Origin: Siphonodentalium dalli
Taxonomy: Eukaryota > Mollusca > Scaphopoda > Gadilida > Siphonodentaliidae
Assembly (NCBI GenBank): GCA_032622095.1
Contig: CP136064.1
Coordinates: forward strand, 215,152,205-215,216,204
Length of the DNA: 64,000 nt
Reading direction: 5' to 3'
Shown: one piece after another, positions 34,450-47,125 of the stretch
How the letters are laid out: every line of letters begins with the position of its first letter
Numbering within the stretch: the stretch's first letter is position 1
Notes under the pieces: generated by a model
What the model saw: the letters and a program-made list of their open reading frames with translations, nothing else
Told to the model about the DNA's origin: nothing
Databases searched by the model: none
Position numbers and translations under genes: made by a program

Positions 34450-35590
34450 TAGGGTCCTGCGAATATTCGATATTCGATTCGAGATTCGATTCGAAAGTCA
34501 AATTCGATTCGAATTCGAGTCGAAATTGCCAACTCGAAATTTCGAATATACACTGGTGGAAAAGTAGGCTGTTTACGGACATCGATCTTAGCTGTTTTTG
34601 TGCCATTTAATTACAGAAAATGATGTATATATGCACCTTATAATTCTTATTATCCATCGCGATTATATATATTAGATATAAGTATAGCCAGCAATTAGCC
34701 ACTATAGGACTACTAAATACGCTTGAATTCTAGCTTTGAACATGGTAGCCAAAAGCTCGGAGATCACCGATGGACCGACAACGCGCGTGAATAATAATAG
34801 CTATGAGACTGAGCAACCGCTAGCGTTATCCGCCGTCTATCCGTCTCAGATCTGCATTATGTAGTATAGCTGAGAATTTAAACAACACGTGTTCCCGGCA
34901 TCGAAAAGTGCATTTTGGCGATGTTTTCTTCTGAAGTTTACTTTCAATTTCTGAGCGTTCTTTGACACTTGACAAAATGCCGTCGTTATTCATGTTTATT
35001 TTAAACATGATAAAGCTGCAGGTATAGTGCAGGGATGTACACGTGAGATGAATGCAACCTGGTGTATAAATCGCAGGCATCTGGGACAATAAACCATCTA
35101 TGGAATCATCTGTCCAAGAAGCATCCAACACTACATAATCAGGCTACCCTGCGACTGTTGTTGCATCTTCAAGTTTATAACAATGGGTGATTCCGAATGT
35201 CGATTTGAAATTTTGCATGTACATGCAAACTGTACAAATTTCGCGTGATTTTAGTTCCGATAATCCGTTTAGTGGTTATATATTAATCGTCGTGACGGCT
35301 GCATGGACATTTTTTTTAAATCTGCCTTTTTTTCTCGACAATTATCATTTGAAGTTAATAGTATTACAAACGACAGTTCATCGCCACATTAGTTATGATG
35401 GAACTTCGTGCATGTAGTTGATAGAACGTTTCACAAATCGTCTAATCGTTGACAAAACATGCCCAATTGAGAATGCAACACACAGATATGATTCGATTCG
35501 ATATTCGATTCGATATTCGATTCGATTTCCAGAATTCGATTTCCAGAATTCGATTCGATTCGATCAAAATCTCCAATTCGCAGGACCCTA
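34450..35590. mobile_element. hAT-type non-autonomous element with 8-bp target duplication
   Basis: TIR TAGGGTCCTGCGAAT at 34450 and its complement ending at 35590 are flanked by exact GATTAAAT (34442-34449, 35591-35598). Subterminal regions consist of degenerate attcgattcga repeats in both arms. No transposase was recognised in the interior. Confidence 0.9.
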
Positions 35591-35869
35591 GATTAAATTT
35601 CATTCACACACATCTTTCTCTCTTGGCCTGATAAATGTGGATATTGAGATAAAAGTTAATTACTTTATAATGACTGGACACACAGCTGTGGGCACACTGA
35701 GAATTAAGGCTGGTCAGTTCCTGGCATGTCATATAACTAAAGTGTAAGGCTTTTAATGGGGTGAACCTTGCAGGGATCTCTGGTGTGGGGTGGCAGGGAC
35801 ATGCAGTGGTGGGGGAGGTGGAGGGGGGGGGGCAAGGGTTTAAAACAAGGATTTGAATTAACTTTTTTT
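35591..35869. other. Spacer with a G-rich tract
   Basis: tggtgggggaggtggagggg, then ggggg, at about 35809-35832. Otherwise nothing recognised. Confidence 0.45.
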
Positions 35870-36345
35870 TAAGAGTTATGTCCCTGGGCCCTGGCTCTGC
35901 CCCTATTTGACCCAGTGACCCCATTTGAATAAATCTGAACCCCAGTCACACAAGGACTCTCCATACCAAATGTAAGCTAAATCGGTCAAATGGTTCAAAA
36001 GAAGAAGTCATTCTAAGAATTACTATGGAGGAATAGAGTTATGGCCCTGGTTTCTCAACTAATCAACCTGGTGACCTCATTTTAACAAATCTGAATGTGA
36101 GTCAACTAGGGAACATCCACACCAAATATGAATCCATACGGCCTTATAGTTCAGTAAAAGAAGTCGTTCTAAGAATTACTATGGAGGAATAGAGTTATGG
36201 CCCTGCTTTCACAACTATTCCACCCAGTGACCTCATTTGAACAAATCTGAATGTGATTCACCTAGGGAACATCCACACCAAATATGAACACGTTAAGTCT
36301 TACGGTTCGGGACAAGAAGATGATTGTTGACGGACGGACGGACGG
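35870..36345 (+). repeat. Family I modules with (GACG)n tail
   Basis: Modules of about 140-150 bp (agaattactatggaggaata, gagttatggccctg, gacctcatttgaacaaatct) are followed by gttgacggacggacggacgg. Confidence 0.85.
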
Positions 36346-36960
36346 ACGGACGTACCAACAAATGGGTAGATATGTGGCTTCGACCTATGTGGCTAGAAAT
36401 GGTAATGTGGCTTTAGTTTTTATGTGGCTTCTCAAGTAGCCATAAAATTTTAAGTGGCTATCAAGTAGTAGATAGTGATAAAACTCCAGATTATGGATTC
36501 ATAACATGTTGGAATTATAGCAGAAGAAGCTGATTAAAACTCAAAAACTTGCTCACAGCAACTGGGACAGTGGAATAGGAGAAACTGACAGGTCCGTGAT
36601 TGGGTGGCTAGCCACATAAATGTCTTGTCAGTGTCCGTCATCTCCCATTGACGGGTCATGGATGTCTAAATCGATGGACTTTTTTTTCTCCAAATTTTAA
36701 GTGACTACAAATTAAATAAGCTGATTAGGCCAAATGGATCATTTTAGAACGTCCATCTGAAAGCCGTTACGTGGCTAGCCACGCAACGGAAGTTATGCAC
36801 ATAAATATCCATTTTACACAATCTTAGCCACATAAGTAGTCATTAGTAAACACGGACAGACGGCTCGCCAGACGGACGGACGGACGACGGACGAGGAGTG
36901 ATGACTATAGCTCCACCGGAGACTTCGTCTCAGGTGAGCTAAAAACTTCGAAAGCATGCA
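36346..36960 (+). repeat. GTGGCT-rich segment and a second family I tail
   Basis: atgtggct or gtggct(a) recurs many times between 36369 and 36790, including gtggctagccac palindromes. 36855-36950 repeats the acggacggacgacggacgag tail and tatagctccacc end. Confidence 0.7.
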
Positions 36961-38272
36961 TCTTGAAGCATAAGACTGTACTATTAGCAGTTTCTGCATA
37001 CATTGTTCCTTCAGAAAGAATTTACCATTTCATTTTTTATGTTCATTGTCAGATCTAAGATCATTTTTGTCGTAATCTTGGGATTGTTTTTACCATGAGC
37101 ATAAAATTCTAAATAAACTTCCAGTAAGTATTATGCTGTTTTATAACAAAACAGGAATATACACAAACTGGAATAATACAACATTTGTCTCAAATGGCTG
37201 TTATTTGATGATAAGATTTCCTTTTGTGACTTCCCCTACCCCTGTACCAACGTTCAAATTTGGAGTCAGTTTCCTGAAAAATGAGTGAAATCAAGTGAGA
37301 TACGATGGTATAACCAATGTAATGCTATATCTTCAATACTAATGAGTTGTAGGAGGAAAGTTCAAATGATTTTACACATTAAACATCAATTGTACTTTTT
37401 TCAATTTATGCCCCAAAACCTTTTTTAAATGGACAAAAATGCCCCAAAATGGCATTCTTGGAAACAAGTTGAGACTTAGGATTAAAAGTGTCATATGTTG
37501 ATTTTCTTCAACAGTTTTTTTTTTAAATATCTTCACAATTTGTTCAAATATACATTATAAAAGGTTATGAGAAAGGCAGATGGTTATCTGTTTATCATTT
37601 TATTGAGATGTATGACCTCTCACGAGTTCTGTGTCAGATGACAAAATTTGGCTAAGTTCATACAATGGAACGCACAGTTTGAGAACAATTTTGTCTTCTT
37701 AATCATAGATGCATAAATTAATAATTTTTTGTGTATAATCTAGTTAGGAAATTAGCAAAACAGTGAAAATCCCTTCATTTTTTAAAATAATTGAATAAAA
37801 TACCAAATTTGGCCCATTCGGAAAAATTGAGGCTCCAAAATCAGCTAAATGGCAGTTTTTGAAGCCAATTTGCTTTAATTTTTAGTATGTTGTCTATGGA
37901 GGGTTTGTGTACTTATTCCAGCAAAGTAAAAATCTGTTGCAATTAGTTTAGGTGTGATGATCACGTGTTACACTAGATTTGGCATAAATTATCATAAATG
38001 CACTGGACTACACTCCAGTCATAGAACATAATTATGATACAATTGCCTCACACATGTGCTGTTCTTTATTCTTCAATTCTTCTTTATTTATCAAAGCCCC
38101 ACATAATTTTAAAGTACCAAAATAAACATGGTAACTTAATTTATATGCTGCTTTCAACGTTCTGCACAGAAATCTTTATTATTATTGTTATCATATTAGA
38201 AAATGAGGAACAGGGAATCCTTTTACCACAGGGGCTTGTATTTAATTTATGGCATGATTTAATGCTTACTTG
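36961..38272. other. Spacer with old inverted matches
   Basis: 37490-37850 is related in inverted orientation to parts of 30470-32350. No coding signal recognised. Confidence 0.45.
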
Positions 38273-38623
38273 CCAGCCTTGAAATAGTGTGTCTGACATT
38301 TGCAGCATGAGGTCCCCTGAGGGTGAATTTAGTGATGCTACCCAACACAGAGGGCTAGCATCACCAAATTCATCCTCTGGGGACCTCATTCTGCTTAGGC
38401 ATCATCTTCTGGGAAGTCTCAAGTTAGTTACTTTCCCCCTTCTGTTCAGTTTCTATATCCCTTAATTTGCAGAAGATAAAATGCATAATCGTGGTGACTA
38501 ATGGGTGAACATCACCAACTTCAAGTGGGGAACTTCAATCTGATTCTAGGTCTCCCATAGCAGTTGAAGCCTAAGCAGAAAGAGGTTCCCAGAGGTGAAT
38601 CAGACACATTATTTCAAGGCTTG
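38273..38623. mobile_element. hAT-like MITE family B with exact 8-bp target duplication
   Basis: Termini ccagccttgaaatagtgtgt and the complementary atttcaaggcttg are flanked by CTTACTTG at 38265-38272 and 38624-38631. Confidence 0.88.
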
Positions 38624-39565
38624 CTTACTTGGTAAAAGTCGGAAGAGAAAAAGTCAATTCGCACAGTGGAGAAAACAGGAAGAGAACCAGTCATAACATT
38701 CGTGGAAAACAACAGGAAGAGAACCAGTCGTAACATTCAAGTACAGGAAGGTAATCAAGGACTTCAATTGTTGGGTTTGTGTGATAGCATATTGTGCAGA
38801 ATGGGGTACCCATAGGATGAATATAGTGACTTTATCCCGCACAGAGGGCTAGAATTACCAAGTTCACCCTCTGTGAACCTTAATCTGCGTGGTCTCTTCT
38901 TCTGGGATGTATCTATAGTCTCAATTAATATTTTTTTAGTTACTTTTTCCTTCTGGGAAGTTTCTATATCCCCTAATTAGCATAAGGTCAAATACATAAT
39001 CAAGGTGACTAATCAGTGAACATCACCAAATTCAACTGGGGAAATTCAATCTCATCCTTGGTCTCCCATAGCAGTTGAGGCCTAATCAGAATAAGGTTCC
39101 CAGAGGGTGAATTTAGTGATGCTAGCCTGCTGAATTGGATAGTGTCACTAAACTAACCCTCTGGGGACCTTATTCTGCAAATGACAGACACCATATTTGC
39201 AGGCTTGCCCTCTGGGAACCTCATTCTGCATAGGCCTGAACTGCTATAGAATACATAGGATCAGATTGAAGTTCCCCAGTTGAAGTTGGTGATGTTCATC
39301 CATTAGACAGATCGATTATGTATTTTATCTTCTGAAAAATAAGGGATATAGAAACTGAACAGAAGGGGAAAAGTAACTAAAAACAATGTTAATTTGAGAC
39401 TATAGATACTTCCCAGAAGATGAGGCTAAAGCAGAATGAGGTCACCAGAGGGTGAATTTGGTGATTCTAGCCTGCTGTGCGGTGTAGCATCACTAAATTC
39501 ACCCTTTGGGGAGCTCATTCTGAAAAGTTCCGACTGGCAGACACACTATTTCCAGACTAGCATGC
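38624..39565. mobile_element. Cluster of compound family B MITE copies
   Basis: Several inverted blocks (cagagggtgaatttagtgat, tcaccctctggggac, gatgttcaccc-type middles) occur from 38780 to 39565, with internal ends at about 39207 and 39560. 38660-38720 has a short direct repeat of aggaagagaaccagtc. Confidence 0.75.
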
Positions 39566-40650
39566 ATACACAGCCAGACTAATTCTATTAATGAGGCATC
39601 AGACCAGAACAGTTATCTGTTGTTTGCTAACATTACCACTTCATATACACCTCTTGTTGAAATCTTGATAAAGATTTTTTTTAGAGATGCTCAAAATTGA
39701 TGTTTGAAGTATAATGTATAAATTTGTTGACCTCAGTATGAGGATTCAAATTCTTACAAAACTGATCATAAATTTAAATGTTTAATTCAAGTGGTTTCAT
39801 GTTTGTAAAGTCAATATCAATGTCCCATTGCGAGAATAATCAGGCATGTAGTGACGGGTGTTAAGGGCGGTGGGTAGTGTGTGTTGCAGCCTGATATATC
39901 CTTGACATAATTTTCAACTGATAAGAATTTCATGCTTGCAAACGTCGACAGCTGAGCAAACTTTTAGACTGGAAAATAGGTTGAAATTGTTATCATATTT
40001 TTATTTTGTAACCAATTTTTTAATTTAAAACAAATCTACTGTAATCTATAGTTGCTCGCTCTCTCTCTCTCTCTAGATCTCACTGGGTCCCAGTCTGTCA
40101 AACATATATTGCTGAATATCATGCGGATTATAAAATACAGCATAAAAAACACCTTTTATTGGTGGTGATGAGGCAATTGTCAATAGAAATGATTTCAGAG
40201 AAATTGTATGTGAAATAAACCTTCAATATGAATTCTTGCATTGTGATACTATTCATATTTATCCTGTATATATGACTGTATGAGTCATAACAAACAATAC
40301 CTTTCTCATCAAAACTGTAATTGACATTGTCAGCAAATGGTATAAATTAAACATATGCCCATATATGAATCTGAGAAGCCATATTTGGAACTTAATACAT
40401 CTACATGTATCATTGTTTAATCTGTGCATGCTCATAATTCAGCTGGGTGTGGTTGGCGCTTCCCTCCATGTGGATCGTGGTTTTTATGGGGTTTATTCAG
40501 AGGCCCCACAAATGCCATGCACGGGGCTGTTTACAGCATTAAAATGCAAAGCCTGATACCTGGTGGGTGGTCTTAGATGAATTGTCCAGTCATAATAAGA
40601 TGAGAGACGTGAATAATACATGCACATCTTCGTCGAACTGCACTCCCTCC
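39566..40650. other. Spacer, nothing recognised
   Basis: A (CT)n tract lies at about 40051-40071. No gene signal seen. Confidence 0.4.
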
Positions 40651-40923
40651 TTAACCCTTTCAGTGCCAGGTGCGATTGTTGTATCAACCCATATACCCTG
40701 TGCCAATGCATTCTCTTATATATGCGAGTCGACCATAGGTGATAGTTTTTAGTTATAACATGCCCCTAAGGTTTTATCCAGTTTGTTTTTAAATTCACTA
40801 TAGCATGCTTAAGCTTACCCAAAACAAATTTCAACCCAAAAATAATCTTAAAAAAAAAAAATAGGGCCGATTTTACAGACTGTAAATTAGGGCCGATGAG
40901 ATCGGCCCCTACTGAAAGGGTTA
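40651..40923. mobile_element. TTAA-type MITE with a family C half hairpin
   Basis: ttaaccctttcagtgccagg at the left and ctactgaaagggttaa at the right. The interior carries one family C arm (ccaatgcattctcttatata, then tgcgagtcgacc) and an A-run, then gggccgat repeated. Confidence 0.7.
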
Positions 40924-41027
40924 AATCAGAACATATTCCAACCCCATTGTTAGTTTAGATTTTGATCAGGTAACTCAAGCTTTGCATTTGCAACTATTGG
41001 AGAATTCCAACCTAAGATCCGCCTCCC

Positions 41028-41410
41028 TTAAAGGCCCACTTAATTTTTCGAATCTCCAGATCGCATTATATACAACAAATTCCATATCATTTGAAAGAGG
41101 AAGCTCCAAAACATTGTATTATCAACTTATCCGGTCAAATAAACTGGCAACATGTTGTTTTTGTTGAGGTACCGATGTGTGTTCTGTGCTTAATTTTGAT
41201 CCAGACAGTAATGTGAAGTCTGTTATTCTCAATGGAAGGGGAATAGTTCTATATCTTAATCTGATAAGCTCTATCACTTGGTGGACACTCACTTAGGCCA
41301 CAGCTGTTCCGTATTCTGGTGGAATATATATATTTTGTTCCTCTTCCAAATGGTATATAATATGGAATAGGTTTTGTATAATGTTATCTGGGTATTCGAA
41401 AATTAATTCC
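41028..41410. mobile_element. Family A (TTAA) MITE, right end decayed
   Basis: Left end ttaaaggcccacttaatttt; interior gaggaagctccaaaacattg and caatggaaggggaatagttc; right end cgaaaattaattcccc, truncated. Confidence 0.75.
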
Positions 41411-42530
41411 CCTATGATTGCAAATTTTTGAACAGAATTGGGGAGTTGAGGGGTATTTTCCAACTTTTAATTTATAACTGCACCCCCACCCATTCAATAC
41501 CAAAATTCCCAATACTGGATAAAATCCACCCCCCCCCCCCCTTCATTTTAAAACGCCAAACTTCTAGCCCAAAATTTCCAAATGTTCAGCTGAACTGTTG
41601 GGAAATTACAACCTAATTCCCTATGGTCCATGGTTGTACATTTTCCATCTGATCTGACCCGATGGTCATTTCAGTATAAATACAATTGACTGAAAGGAAG
41701 AAAATACTCAAACAGCATAATAAGTTTACACTAAACAATGGTCGAAAATATTAAAGACATATTATGGACTTGTTTCGGGGCATGAAATTGATAAGTTTGT
41801 ACTCGGGAGCTATGCCAACCTGGGGAATGTAGTATTCTACTAACATCGCTGAAAATTACAAAGAAATCAAACATACCAATCCATAGAATTTTTTAACATC
41901 GTCTGAACTATGCTCAATTGTAAATATTTATATATAAGAATGACGGTGTGTTTTCAATTTTGATTAATATTCATAAAAGTTTCACATCAATTTAAATTAT
42001 TGGAGCAATCTGAACTAATTTTCAAACCATTTAAATTCTTTAGCAAATATTATTGATCATTATGGGGTGAGATCACACACACCTCCCTCTTTTCAGCCTC
42101 TCTGTTGATATATATGTCCCTGTTTGTTTGCATGCATGCATGTGTCACCCACCCATAAAGCAACATCCCTAAGCAGAACATGTAAGTTCCCACTATCACA
42201 CCATGCCACTAATTCACACAGCGAACTCATAAACTGAAACTGAAACTGAAAGCATATAGTACTGAGTTCACTGTGAATTACATCACAACACCATACATGT
42301 ATATTATCAAAATACGTTCTTCAGATGTTTCAACAATGCTAACTATTTGAACGTTCTTTAGATGTTTCACCAATACTAACTATTTGAATTTCATTTACAA
42401 TTTCGTTTATAAATTTATGAAAATTATTTGTTACCAGATAAAAATCAGTATAGAAATACAAATCGAATCTTGTCTTTGAAAACGTGTGATAAAATCACGA
42501 CCAATAAATATGAACTTACCTTCAACTCAC
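41411..42530. repeat. Spacer with one dispersed repeat
   Basis: 41748-41945 is the second copy of the repeat at 22310-22575. 42340-42390 holds a short tandem (gaacgttctttagatgttt). A C-run lies at about 41530. Confidence 0.5.
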
Positions 42531-42770
42531 CTTTACACGATAAAAACTCGCGGCTCTTTGAAGGTTAGACACATTGTGGCATGATTAGTTTTGTGTGTGG
42601 CGCAACAATCCGTGGAAATTACCACGACAATTTCTATTTCTAAAATTGTTACTAATTTTAGAACACTGATGTCGTCATCGCTATCGACCGGCGTTGAGAT
42701 AAGGATTTCCGGCCGCCGTGAATGGGAAATTCCAAACCAATATTTCTCGAGATAAGCTCCAGTTCATAGT
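42531..42770 (-). promoter_or_regulatory. Candidate promoter and 5' noncoding exon (possibly of the SLC22 gene)
   Basis: On the minus strand this CpG-bearing island (GGCGGCCGG, CGCCGGTCGATAGCG, AGCCGCGAG) ends in tandem donor sites gtgagt (42530) and gtaagt (42519). It stands out in an AT-rich repeat desert, and the first SLC22 coding exon requires an upstream noncoding exon. A short ATG reading frame inside it stops after about 38 codons. The link to SLC22 rests only on strand and position. Confidence 0.35.
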
Positions 42771-42903
42771 ATTTCATGGCCATTAAAAGCCCATTCAAAC
42801 TCTCACTATATAATTCCTTGACAACGTACCGGTCGATGCGGGTTGCAGGAATCGATGGTGCTTGGTGATTCCTTGTATAATATAAGATTTAATACAGTTC
42901 AAT

Positions 42904-43995
42904 CAGGGATGTGGCTAGAGGGTCTCCGCTGGGGGGGGGGGGGGGGTGGGGGGGTGTCCACCTTGGGAATTTCCAACTGCCCCCCCCCCCTTAAGTCGGA
43001 ATCACACCAACACAACTTTTTGCATAATTCCATTTGCCACCCCCCCCCCCCCCCCCCTTGAGTCGGAATCGCACCAACACAACTTTTTGCATAATTCCGT
43101 TTGCACCCCCCCCCCCTTGTACCTCATGCTCAGGCCTAATTTCCTATATATTCATAAGCCATGCTTCTATTTTCCCAGTATGAGAACATTAAGATATTTT
43201 AACCTGAAAATTGCCCCCCAAAAAAACAACTAGTGATCTAATTCCAGACAAATGCACACAGCTACCGACAACAGACCAGGAAACCATGGTCGGCCCGGTG
43301 TGAGAAAATCGCAAATCCTAGCATCTAGACTGGCCTCAACTGAAGCTTTCCTAGTGTTGGAAATTGCAAACCTCATGCTCCCCCTCAGGTTGGAAAATTC
43401 TTCAACTGATGACCATTTATGTCTACAAGTTTGACCAAATGTAGTAAAATATTGTTTTGCTAAACTAATTAGCAGTTTTGTATTGGCCATGTGGATGGGG
43501 CAATGACACACTGGTTCGGCCCGGTGTGCGAAAATTTTGAAATCTGAACAAGAAAATCGCAAAATCCTAACATCTAGACTAGCCTCAAGCCTTTCTACTG
43601 TTGGAAATTTCAAACCCTACACCCCCACTTAGGTTGGAAAATTTCCAACTGATGACAATTCCAATGACAATGGTGACCAATTGTATGACAATATTGTTTT
43701 CTTAAATTAACTAGAAGTTTTTGACTGGCCACTGGGGAGGGACCAGGACACAAGCTTTCCAAGTGTTGGAAATTTCCAACCTGTCACCTCCTTAAGGTTG
43801 GAAAATTTCCAACTGATGACCATTTCTGTCAAAACTTTTGACCAAAAATAGGAACATATGCAAATACTGGTCGAAAAACAATAAATTCCCCCCAATAAAT
43901 TGTTTTTACCTGAAATTAGGAATTTCCAACTATTGAAAATATAGCTCTATGCTGGGGGGTGAGACACCCCCACACCCCCTCTAGCCACATCCCTG
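42904..43995. mobile_element. hAT-type element, CAGGGATGTGGC termini, exact 8-bp target duplication
   Basis: CAGGGATGTGGCTAGAGG at 42904 and its complement ending at 43995 are flanked by AGTTCAAT at 42896-42903 and 43996-44003. The interior has G and C runs, two copies of ggaatc(a/g)caccaacacaac, and many ttggaaatttccaac palindromes. No transposase seen. Confidence 0.88.
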
Positions 43996-44003
43996 AGTTC
44001 AAT

Positions 44004-44512
44004 ATGCTAATATTGAGGGCAGTGACCGTTGGTGCTGTAGTAGCCTAACTTGAGTGGAACAATGCTGTTTGCTTTCTACTGAAATATCTGGTGACGTTTT
44101 GTCTGGTCTTTCAAAGAGTCGAAGGTAATCTTTTCATCTGAAAGATTTTCGTCGGATTTTTCAAGACTTAAAATTAGCGAGAGTAAACAAACCAATTAAG
44201 ACACCTGGTGGACTGGAATCACCTGTCGCGGCCCTATATAAGTATAATCATGTACGTTTAGCCAGAACGATAAGCATTAAAGTACAATGTATATAATTAA
44301 TGCCGGCCTGCTATATGTATACATATATATTCCATATTGCAGATGCTTTATATATGTATAGGCTTATATAGGATAATACAACCCTTAATAATACGCGGCT
44401 TATACGCCACAGTCATTCTCAAAGACTCGGCCATTTCCTCGTCGTTGAGGAAATAACCAAGCGGAAATGGCCGAGTAGTTGAGAATGAGATCACAGTGTC
44501 AGACACTAAAGT
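44004..44512. other. Spacer with a strong hairpin
   Basis: cattctcaaagactcggcca, then tttcc, at 44412-44436 pairs with ggaaatggccgagtagttga, then gaatg, at 44463-44487. Otherwise nothing recognised. Confidence 0.55.
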
Positions 44513-44690
44513 CCTGAATGCGGAGCATCAGCTTGGGACCCACACGAACAGAAGGACATAATATCAATCAAGACGGGACGCCATGCAGTCATCAAAAACA
44601 TCTTTTGGCGAATGCCCCGGGTGTAACAACCAAACAATCATGTTCGGTGAACTGGAACACTGCAAGAAAGACTCCAGGAAATATATAAGA
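44513..44690 (+). mobile_element. LINE reverse-transcriptase C-terminal remnant
   Basis: The frame at 44513-44626 reads PECGASAWDPHEQKDIISIK and then TGRHAVIKNIFWRMPRV. It resembles the P-LEYA-SxxWDPHxxxDIxxIExVQRRAAR motif of Jockey/CR1-type reverse transcriptases, frame-shifted after the first third. NWNTARKT in another frame fits the following LxWxTLxxRR motif. Confidence 0.5.
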
Positions 44691-46760
44691 CTGACCACAT
44701 GCATGGCCTATATATATATAACGCGCTCCGCTGCCCACCCCTAAAATTGCACTATAGCGCTGCCCCTATACGCCGTCCCTATATATAGGCGCCTCATGGT
44801 ATTATACTATAATATAATATACTATTATACTAGAATGATATGCGTACAGTAGACTACGTGGGATCTGGCGCTGTGGTCGTTGGGTAAACATTTAGTGAGA
44901 ACCGCGATTCGCGGTTCACACAATGTGCCCCCAACGAACACAGTACCTTACCCCCCAACAACACACACAAACTACATTCATTTGATGATAAGGTGATTTG
45001 GGGGGCTAACCCCGGGATCTTCGAAAGGGCCGAATGGCCCTTTCCTTAACCACTCTTTACATTCATTTCTTAATCCCATGCCCTATATATATATATAACC
45101 ATGGTGTTTTATGGGGCGTGACAATTATATTTAGTATTTACGTGACCCTACACCCTGCCCCATATAGCCATGCAGACTCCCCTGCAGCACTCATTCATTC
45201 GTTTTGAAGGGTGGTATACGGATTTTGATCGTGTATATATATGGCATAAAAAACGCGTCAGATACAATTTCCAAAGTGTTCACTGTGACAAATGACAATA
45301 ACATGCAGACTCGAACATAAGTTTTAGTATATATTTATACAGCTTAAATTCGAACAATTTTACATTATTGTGTGCCCGTGGCATTAAAACTCACCCTGTC
45401 GTGTCAGCCATGGTTCAGCTATAGTCAAAAATGATATGGCGAAGTATACTGACAGCAAACGCATATACTACAAGTAAACAGTATACTAATCTACATTGTG
45501 TATAGATATATAGCCAAAAGGAGCTCGAGTTTGACGACTCTATATTCAAAAGGACGCAATTGTGTTGTTAATGAGACTAAGATATTGCACGCATCCGTGA
45601 CTCTCATGTACAATACGATGCTTCTCCAGAGAATAAAGAAGGGACAGGCCCGCCACACTCATCAGTAAGCATGCACTTGAATTCGATCTTGAATGCGGTT
45701 CGGTCTGTCACGCATACAGGTATAGTTCTCGATACAGTAATGTCTCGTTCTCGCGGAGTGCATTTTTTTTCTTCAAATGCTGCCGAATTTCTACACAAAA
45801 TGGACGAATTTCGAAGTTATTATGTTATTATGTTATTTAGTAGCTTGACCAGAGAAAAGTGTCGCACAAAAGTACACCTCTATGCAGCTCTGTAGTATTA
45901 TTTTCGCACACGGGGGGGGGGGGGGGGTGTCTTTTATCGGCGTCACCACAATAGCTTTCGAGTTTTTACAGTGTATCACAGTGTCAAATTCTGTTAATAT
46001 TGATATGGTATACATGCAAAGATTTATAGGATCGACTGATGATACATCCGAATGTCCAATTCGTAAAAGATCCAATGACGTCTTGAAAAATTAAAGGTGA
46101 TAAGAAAAAAATCTCAACTGCCAGATATAGGGTAAAACAAGAATTTATTGCTTGGAGTGCATTTCACACAAAACACATGCAAGAAGGAACATGCGTATTA
46201 AATAAATGATTTGCATTTGTGAATATTTATATATCCATGTAAAACTTTCGCAAAAAGAAAATGCAAATGGTCGACTTCGAAGCAGGAAATTTATAGGGTT
46301 TCGGGAAAATTTCCGATTTTTTTAGTGTGCTTTCAGTTTTTCAAAAGTACTAAGCACTAATCCACATGTTTGGGCTGATATTTTCTGGGGAAATATTTTC
46401 CTATAACTTCAGTTTTGACAATTTTGTTTCTTGTCACCACATTCAATAGACCCTGATATAACCGGCACCTCAAAACAGTGCGTTGGGCAATTTCCGACAA
46501 ATAAAACAGTTACTATATGCACGTGGGGTTGAATTAAAACATTTATATTAATGAAATATAGAATAGTAGCCTTTTTTTAGTAGGTCATCATTTGCGAATG
46601 TGTAAGGTATTTTAACGTTTTATTAGAGAGCGAGTGGTAGAATCTTCCGCGCACTGTTTCGAGAAATCTTACTGTGCAGTATTTGGTATGTCCTTCATGT
46701 GAGAATACACTAACCCTAACTCTAACTCTAAGGATATAACCAGTATTTTCTAGACAAACC
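44691..46760. other. Spacer with poly-G tract, nothing coding recognised
   Basis: 44898-44918 holds a gaaccgcgattcgcggttc hairpin. About 18 consecutive G lie at 45911-45928. (TA)n tracts are scattered. No gene or known repeat found. Confidence 0.45.
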
Positions 46761-46793
46761 TACGGAGCCCCGTAAGTCCCACTTGCGATACTT

Positions 46794-47125
46794 TTTTTTT
46801 ATCTCGTTTAAACGAGATAATAACTTGAAATACTTTTTTTTTATCTCGTTTAAACGAGATAATAACTTGAAATACTTTTTTTTATCTCGTTTAAACGAGA
46901 TAATAACTTGAAATACTTTTTTTTATCTCGTTTAAACGAGATAATATTTTGCGATACGTTTTTTTTAATCTCGTTTAAACGAGATAATATTTTGCCACAC
47001 TTTTTTTCTATCTCGTTTAAACGAGATAATAACTTGAAATACTTTTTTTTTATCTCGTTTAAACGAGATAATATCTTGCCACACTTTTTTTTTATCTCGT
47101 TTAAACGAGATAATATCTTGCTATA
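46794..47125 (+). repeat. Palindromic satellite, eight units of about 41 bp
   Basis: The 20-bp perfect palindrome TATCTCGTTTAAACGAGATA alternates with linkers of two kinds, aacttgaaatactttttttt and attttgccacactttttttt. Confidence 0.93.

Noticed and set aside
42843-43233. Pro-rich frames at 42843-43061 and 42946-43233
   Set aside because: They are produced by C runs inside the hAT-type element.
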